Assembly: GCA_963402885.1 (NCBI GenBank)
Contig: OY727100.1
Coordinates: 23,593,665 to 23,657,664, forward strand
Reading direction: 5' to 3'
Source of the DNA: Antedon bifida
Lineage: Eukaryota > Echinodermata > Crinoidea > Comatulida > Antedonidae
Length of the DNA stretch: 64,000 nt
Shown here: piece by piece, positions 58,273-64,000 of the stretch
How positions within the stretch are numbered: position 1 is the stretch's first letter
Layout: the number at the start of each line of letters is the position of its first letter
Notes under the pieces: model-generated
The model's input: the letters and a program-made list of their open reading frames with translations, nothing else
Told to the model about the DNA's origin: nothing
The model's database searches: none
Program-made: the position numbers and the translations under genes

Positions 58273-61200
58273 ATGAAATTATTGTCATTTTTCATAATAT
58301 TTACTACTTACAAACAAATACACTGTCAAGGTAAGACAAATTAATACTATTGTAATATTGATTTTATTATATAAGAAAGTTTTAGAAAGAATGTTTGCAA
58401 GAATTAAAATCATACATGAGAAAATGAATAAAATGAATATATAACAAGAGTATTAGTTAGTAGTGTACTAACCCTATTTTATTTATATATTTTATGCATA
58501 ATTATATTTATATGAAGAGAATAAAAGTGGGACAAACCTACCAAAGAGAAGAAAGAAATGTCTTTTAATCGGTTTCAAAGACATTATGTTATAAATATGG
58601 TAGTGATATGCCCAAATAGTAGTGACATTATCATGTCCATATATGGGCATATCACTTTTTTTCTACTTAAAGTTTGATAGACTTGTAGAAGAGCTGTATA
58701 AAGTCTTAATATTTTTCTTTCAGACCAATTGATCACAATTGTTATCTCCGATTATGTAACTGCTGTAGAAGGGGAAAACGCCGAACTGTTCTGTAACTAC
58801 ACATTGCACAATTATACAGACAATGTTGATATTATCTGGTACACTCGAATTGGGAATTACTATTACACTGTAGCTTCAGAACCGGACATAGACGACAACG
58901 GTTCTGGAATCATTATAGATAAAACACGTTATGACATCATAGATTCAGCAACTTTACTTATCTACAATGTGTCCAGATATGACGCCGGACAATACAAATG
59001 TCAAGTTAAGAGTTCTGTAAATAGTATTGAGAATAATAAAACAACAAATTTTACTGTTATTCGTAAGTATTAGTATCACTATACAGATTGCTATTTTGGA
59101 GTACATTGTGCCTGATTTGATACTAAAATTACACTTTCAATCATTCAAAAGAATCTACAAAATATCCTTTTTATTGTGACGTCAAAGATTACAGTATTCT
59201 ATTTTATTTTTTTTGTGTGTGTGTTTGAGATAATTTATTCATAAACAAGATTTCATTCAAATCTGAAAGCATGAAATACAAGTCATAACTTACATGTTTG
59301 AAACAAGAACTAGGCCCTCTGGGAGACCAGTCTTTGACTGAAGAGGTTACCCAGTATAAATATATATTTCAATCAATCAATCAAAACTGACTTATGATTG
59401 ATAGCTATTATAACATTATTTCAATAGAATCTACAAAATATCATTTTTAATGTGACGTCAATGATTACAGTATTCTTGCTATAATATGTTGAGTGTATGT
59501 AGACCTGGCTATTGTGTATGATTGTAAATGTTCATCTGGTTTGCAATTAACAATGTGTCCAGAAGGTATTTACCATCTATTTTATACCATTGGTTGTTTT
59601 TTTGCCAAGAATAACCAAATAGCGAATTCATTCACTATCCTTCTTAAAGGTGGCAATCCTGTTCACAAGACAAACATACCCAAGATGCTCTACATAAACA
59701 AAGTCTTATTACAAGTCTTTGGGAGTGGAGTTGTAATTATTTGGCATTAGAAAAAATCCTGACATATGACAGGACTTGAACCCAGGACGCTTGAATTGGT
59801 AGCCAAGCATCATAACCACCAATATAAAGTATTTTATACACAAACTATTTACACAAAGTATTTTTGTAAATATTAATTATTATACCAGCAATCCTTACAT
59901 ACACTTACACACATTAACTGGTTTACATTCTTTCTCTCAGATTTTGCTTTACCTGTAACTATGGAAATAAACCCAAAGAGAGTTGAAATTGGAAAAACTA
60001 CTAAATTTTCCTGTTTCGTACAATCAAGCTATCCTAAAGCTAATTTTACTGTTTGGAAAGGTTCTCGAGAAATGATTCCGGATCAACACAGATACTACGA
60101 TGCCTATAACGGAATGTGGATTACTAATGCGGAGAAGGAAGATACAGGAGATTACCGTTGTTTGGCCGGTAACGGAATTGAGCAACATTTCTCCGATTCC
60201 GATAATTTAACGGTGATTTGTGAGTATGATATAAAAGAAATACCTGATAAAACGAACTGCAATCACTTTTTTCTGTTATCTTGTTACGTATATGTTTTGA
60301 AATTAAATTTAAAAAAACAATTATTTTGTGAACAATTTTGTTTTATTGTTTTTGCAATACTACTTATTATTTTCAAATATACTGTGTAATGTTTGCTTGT
60401 ATGTTTGTATGTACGTTTGTCGTGCACTTGCAACATGACGTACGTCTTCAAATTTCAAACTATTTCAAACTATTCTTACAGACCATATGCCTATTGATTT
60501 TCAGGAAAATATATAGGCCTATTGGTTACAGTATATTAAAATCTCGAGTTATCTTTATCTTCAATACGGGCCGGTATATTAAATAGCACGCCCTCTGTCA
60601 ATCTGTCGAAGTATATTTCTCAATTTCTAAAATCTTAACTTTTCTGATTTTGCCTCCAGATGCTCCTAAGATTTACCCATTAAAACCAGTCATTGTCTAT
60701 CCCTATGAAACGTATTGGCTTGAATTCGAATTTGACGCTGAACCAGCTGGAACCTACCAGTGGTTAGATAGCGATGGTGACGTCATCGAAGGCGAGACAA
60801 ATCCATATTTGGAACTGTTTTTCCACAAATCAGACACGGGACTTTTGACAAACTACACATTTGTTGTGAACAATTCTCTTGGAAGGAATAGAGAGACGGT
60901 AGAAGTCTATGTAGATAGTGAGTCTAACAACAATAATGTATAATAATGATAACAATGCTATTCATGCATACTATTATGAACATGATGGCCTACAACATTA
61001 GTGACAGTCAACACTTATATGAGCAAATTTATATTATTATCTTTCTTACAGTACTAACATCTGCATTAACAATGGGTGAGGTGTTTATCGTTGTTATTTG
61101 TTCCTGCATCGCCACAGCATTATGTGTGATTTTAGTCATGTATTACTTAAGTAAGTGTGTGACAAAATAAGTTGGTATAATATCTAATACCATGGCTAAA

Positions 61201-62023
61201 TACTAAGTCATAGCTCACATCGAATGATGTTTTGATAATTGTGTAACGTATAATAGGCCTCGTTCCATGAAAACGAGATACATACAATTAATATTATCGA
61301 TTATGAAATGTATATTTTGAGACACATAGAATGTCTTGGTTTTATTGTCAATTACCAAACATCTTTTTAAGAAATATTATAATTATCTCTTAATAGTCGT
61401 GAGCAAAATGTTTAAAATGTTAATAATTCGTCATAATTATTCGATATTGTTTGTTTCCAGATAAACGCCGACATCGAACCAAAAGGTACATTGTTATTTT
61501 CATATGTCTATTGTTCCATTGGTTGTTTTCAATGTCTTATGTTAAGAAATGATAATATATAGGCCCTATAGTTAAGAAATTATAAATGTTAAAGTTCTGA
61601 TGTTGTTTATTTGTTTGTTTTTGTTGCTTACCTTCTTGATGTTAATTTTAACAAATTTGTATTAATAAAGAAATGAATATAGAATTTAGAATATTATTCC
61701 TATTTTCAATCTAGGCTATAAATCAAACTGAATTTCTAAGTGTACTTTACTCTATTAAAACGTCATTTCAAATACATTTTAAATAACTGATACATTTTCT
61801 TCCAGTAACAAACCCTTACCACCAAGGCAGGAGGTAGGTATAATTTCTATTTTTAAAAAATTACTGTAATTTACAAAATAATTATTAGTTAAAATGTAGC
61901 CTGGTGATCTTTTTAAAAAATCTACGTTTATAAACAATGATCAATACAAAACTACTTTTTTAGCCCGACTCTACTCCTCCTAAACAACATACGCCTCAGC
62001 CTATCATGATGCAAACTTTATAA
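58273..62023 (+). CDS. Gene 8, short form: three-Ig receptor with proline-rich tail and no kinase
   Basis: Single-pass Ig superfamily protein of about 381 residues. Exons: 58273-58330 (signal, MKLLSFFIIFTTYKQIHCQ), 58724-59062 (V-like Ig, NVDIIWYTR and DAGQYKCQV), 59941-60219 (Ig2, TKFSCFVQ, TGDYRCLAG), 60660-60917 (Ig3 without the core cysteines, ending VEVYVD), 61052-61150 (membrane, VFIVVICSCIATALCVILVM), 61461-61485 (basic NKRRHRTK), 61806-61833 (SNKPLPPRQE) and 61964-62023 (DSTPPKQHTPQP, stop TAA 62021-62023). Every join is in frame. The tail of about 37 residues is basic then proline-rich and could bind SH3 domains. An acceptor seven bases before the ATG indicates a 5' UTR intron. The last two exons are in a phase that cannot join the kinase exon, so this is an alternative end and not part of the kinase form. 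Confidence 0.75.
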
Positions 62024-64000
62024 TTTGTTTTCTTATTTTATATCGACTAGACACTTCTTTCAATCATCAGCATGAGAAACAGATCAGTAAAAACGGATTC
62101 CTGGGAAATAGCCCGAAACAAATTGGTGTTGAAAGATGTTTTAGGAGAAGGATTTTTTGGAAAGGTGATACGAGCTGAGTTTTACCGTAAGGGTAAAAAG
62201 AGCAAAACTACGGTTGCTGTCAAAACTATCAAAAGTAAAAACACATAACCAATTATATACCTTGTCCATATGTTTATATTATTAAGTTTAAATAAGCAGA
62301 GTTTTGAAATCCAAGATGGAGGCCAAAATAGGGTCCGGAAAATTGGCCCTAATTGCAATGAATTCTAATAGTTCCAAGGTTTCCAAATTTTTCAAGACTC
62401 GATTTGAACAGTAAAATCTCACAGAATTACATTAGGCTGGTACCTCTATCCCTAACAATATAAAAGTTGTTTATATTAAATAAAACTATATATAAAAAGA
62501 AAGGAACTTAAAGTAAGGAATGAATGCAATCTGGCCTATTGACTAATTTTATTTCTATCATTTCTTTTTTTAGAAAATTGCAATAATTCAGAAAAGTTCA
62601 GATTCCAAGATGAATTAAGTTTGATGAAAACATTTAGCAAACATCCCAACATTATAGAACTAATTGGATGTTGTACACTGGAAGGTAATAATATATTTTA
62701 GATTAGTTGCAGAATTGTAAGTTAAAAAAGTTATAAATATGGCAAATACAAAAAGTAAGACACTTTCCACCCAACCGTAAATATATGAAATACAATCTCC
62801 ATCAATCAAAGATATCTTAATTATATTGCGTTGCGTCCAAATGAGAAACAAATCTTTATTTTTCTTCTTAGATCCACTGTACATTGTTCTGGAATATGCA
62901 GCTTATGGAAATCTGCGAGACTACTTATTAAAATCTCGCAAATCTAAAAACATTTTATCGGTACCAAACGTTCATCAAGAATGTGATGATGACGCCGCCT
63001 ATGAAGTTGTCAATATCGCGCCTGTCGCCCTCACTCGGCCAAATGCTGATGATTTGACGTCATTTGCTTGGCAGATTTCTAGGGCTATGTCATACCTGTC
63101 GTCCATACAGGTAAATGTTACAAATATTCAAAGTTAAGACAAGTATAATGAATAATACAGAGGTGGGATCCAGAGAATGGTAAAGGTAAAAGCCCCTTAA
63201 AAAAGTAAGAACATCGTTTGCTTCTGGTCCCGCTTCTCGTCTAATTTCTTACTTTCATTTTCCAATAACATTCCAGAGTTCTGATTGGTTGGGAATTTTA
63301 TCGAATCACAAATAGTTGATAACAATTGTATACGTACAGTGTGTAGTAAGGGCGCATTCAATTCTCGTTAATAAATGTCAAACTACATAGATCATTACAC
63401 ATAATAAATGTCAAACTACATAGATCATTACACATAATAAATGTCTCCATTAAAATTATAAGGTGACAGATCGATTTCTAACAAAAGTTAATTAAATTAA
63501 ATCAATTCATTTCCTAGTGCATTCATCGTGATTTGGCAGCAAGGAACGTTTTGCTTACTTACGATAAACGATGCAAACTGTCAGACTTTGGAATGGCGTA
63601 TACTAAGGAACAGAGTGGACTTTACGAGGACCTCAACCAGGTAGATTAATTATATACCTATCAACCTTTGCAAATTTAATTTCACGGTCAGAGAGGAAGA
63701 GGAACGATTTATACTGTTACGATCTCATATACTCATTCTCATTCTCATACCTATTCTAAATACACATCTATATAACGGTTAGGGGGAAATGAAAAATCAG
63801 CACTGTGGTCATGTTACAAGTGTTGTCAAACAATATAGATTATCTGATAAAACTCCTAGAAAGTAGGAAAGCTTTTTGCCATTTTCCCCTGACTGATAAC
63901 ATAACATGAACTATGCAGGGAGTTGTAAATATTTGAATTTATTTTATCCCTCTGATGTGATTTTATGTTTTTGTAGCCTCAACTACCCATTCGTTGGATG
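58273..64000 (+). CDS. Gene 8, kinase form: Ig-domain receptor tyrosine kinase (runs off the window)
   Basis: Shares exons 58273-61485 with the short form, then joins 62071-62234, 62574-62684, 62872-63110, 63518-63640 and 63977 onward. The join after 61485 is phase 2 and makes Ser. From there 573 codons are open to the window edge. The kinase domain shows the glycine loop LGEGFFGKV, the ATP lysine in VAVK, the helix C region QDELSLMKTF, HPNIIELIGCC, the hinge LYIVLEYA, the catalytic loop HRDLAARN, DFG, and the start of PIRWM. HRDLAARN marks a receptor-type tyrosine kinase, and WEIARNKLVL plus LGEG resemble FGFR/VEGFR/Cad96Ca-like enzymes. An insert of about 40 residues carries a tyrosine (AAYEVVNI) that could be an SH2 site. 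It should phosphorylate itself and partners at the membrane after ligand binding. The C-terminal lobe lies outside the window. A separate promoter for the kinase part (ATG at 62072) cannot be excluded. Confidence 0.8.
58587..58697. mobile_element. MITE family 2, worn copy (gene 8 intron 1)
   Basis: Shares AAATATGGTAGTGATATG, GTCCATATATGGGCA and TTAAAGTTTGATAG with the complete copy at 8075-8237, but the terminal repeats have decayed. It ends about 25 bases before the first Ig exon of gene 8. Confidence 0.75.
59148..59477. repeat. Direct repeat of about 50 bp in gene 8 intron
   Basis: GAATCTACAAAATATC, TGTGACGTCAA and GATTACAGTATTCT occur in the same order at about 59150-59200 and again at about 59427-59476. 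The second copy sits just before a possible exon at 59503. Confidence 0.8.
59503..59565 (+). pseudogene. Possible relic or optional Ig3 exon end in gene 8
   Basis: Between an AG at 59501-59502 and a weak GTATTT donor lies a 63-nt phase 1-1 stretch reading YDCKCSSGLQLTMCPEG at its end. The CxC spacing and closing CPEG recall the end of the four-cysteine Ig3 exon of genes 5 and 7 (ELCPKG, ELYCPTG). The rest of such an exon is absent, and a SINE lies directly downstream. A chance frame is also possible. Confidence 0.3.
59580..59823 (-). mobile_element. tRNA-derived SINE candidate, minus strand (gene 8 intron)
   Basis: On the minus strand the head reads TGGTGGTTATGATGCTTGGC (A-box region) and, about 30 bases later, CCTGGGTTCAAGTCCTGTC, a good RNA polymerase III B-box (GGTTCAAGTCC). 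A body of about 170 bases without tRNA structure follows. The left border is approximate. It is not a functional tRNA, because no cloverleaf closes around the two boxes. Confidence 0.65.
62826..62848. mobile_element. Foldback family 1, terminal fragment (gene 8 intron)
   Basis: GCGTTGCGTCCAAATGAGAA matches only the far end of the family. It lies 23 bases before the kinase exon at 62872. Confidence 0.55.
63371..63440. repeat. 33-bp direct duplication
   Basis: ATAAATGTCAAACTACATAG plus ATCATTACACATA occurs twice head to tail, with a third partial start. Confidence 0.9.
63779..63893. mobile_element. MITE family 3, copy 2 (gene 8 intron)
   Basis: The ends AGGGGGAAATG and CATTTTCCCCTGA are inverted. 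The inside matches the copy at 44169-44284 almost throughout (GTGGTCATGTTACAAG, ATATAGATTATCTGATAAAA). It lies between two kinase exons. Confidence 0.85.

Noticed and set aside
59758-59823. Functional tRNA gene on the minus strand
   Set aside because: A-box and B-box are present but no acceptor stem or complete cloverleaf forms around them; better read as the head of a SINE.

Overview
This looks like nuclear DNA from an animal, most likely a marine invertebrate deuterostome. An echinoderm, perhaps a crinoid, is my best guess, but it is only a guess. The genes are split into many short exons with GT-AG introns, the DNA is AT-rich, and immunoglobulin (Ig) domains are each coded by one phase 1-1 exon. 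The DNA also holds LINE and SINE pieces, several foldback (MITE-like) families and satellite arrays. Nothing looks bacterial or viral.

The window is a cluster of eight cell-surface receptor genes. In order they are: gene 1 (+, 2004-13870, four Ig domains, long tyrosine-rich tail); gene 2 (-, 18249-20868, no Ig domain, an acidic Ser-Gly-rich ectodomain); gene 3 (+, 24809-27724, three Ig domains); a 7.1 kb palindromic satellite array (28130-35258); gene 4 (-, 36418-41495, three Ig); gene 5 (-, 43358-46729, three Ig); gene 6 (-, 47619-50570, two Ig, no V-type domain); gene 7 (-, 51368-55366, three Ig); and gene 8 (+, 58273 to beyond the right edge, three Ig followed by a tyrosine kinase). Every model was built by hand from splice sites and stays in frame from start codon to stop, or to the window edge for gene 8. 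All eight have the plan signal peptide, ectodomain, short stalk, one membrane helix and cytoplasmic tail.

Genes 2, 3, 4 and 5 share a membrane exon that begins with a Leu-Ser-Gly-Gly or Leu-Gln-Gly-Gly motif. Genes 3, 4, 5 and 7 share a four-cysteine membrane-proximal Ig exon of 216-219 nt. Genes 6, 7 and 8 share a 279-nt second Ig exon. The cluster therefore appears to have grown by local duplication and exon shuffling. Several tails carry tyrosine motifs of the SH2-binding type: ITIM-like in genes 1, 2 and 6, YxN in genes 1 and 5, YDEP in gene 4.

Gene 8 is the most interesting locus. After the membrane exon, one splice path ends in a short proline-rich tail at 62023. A second path, in a different reading phase, joins a receptor tyrosine kinase domain with all the core motifs visible up to the window edge. 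One gene could thus make both a kinase receptor and a kinase-less receptor resembling its neighbours. A working idea is that the cluster and the kinase receptor share an ectodomain ancestry and work as a receptor/decoy or activating/inhibitory set.

The rest is intron and intergenic DNA with repeats: a 43-bp minisatellite (4663-6010), ten full or partial copies of one GC-rich foldback family, two copies each of two other MITE families, two 5'-truncated LINE pieces, two tRNA-derived SINE candidates, and many short tandem duplications, two of which touch coding ends (genes 1 and 4).
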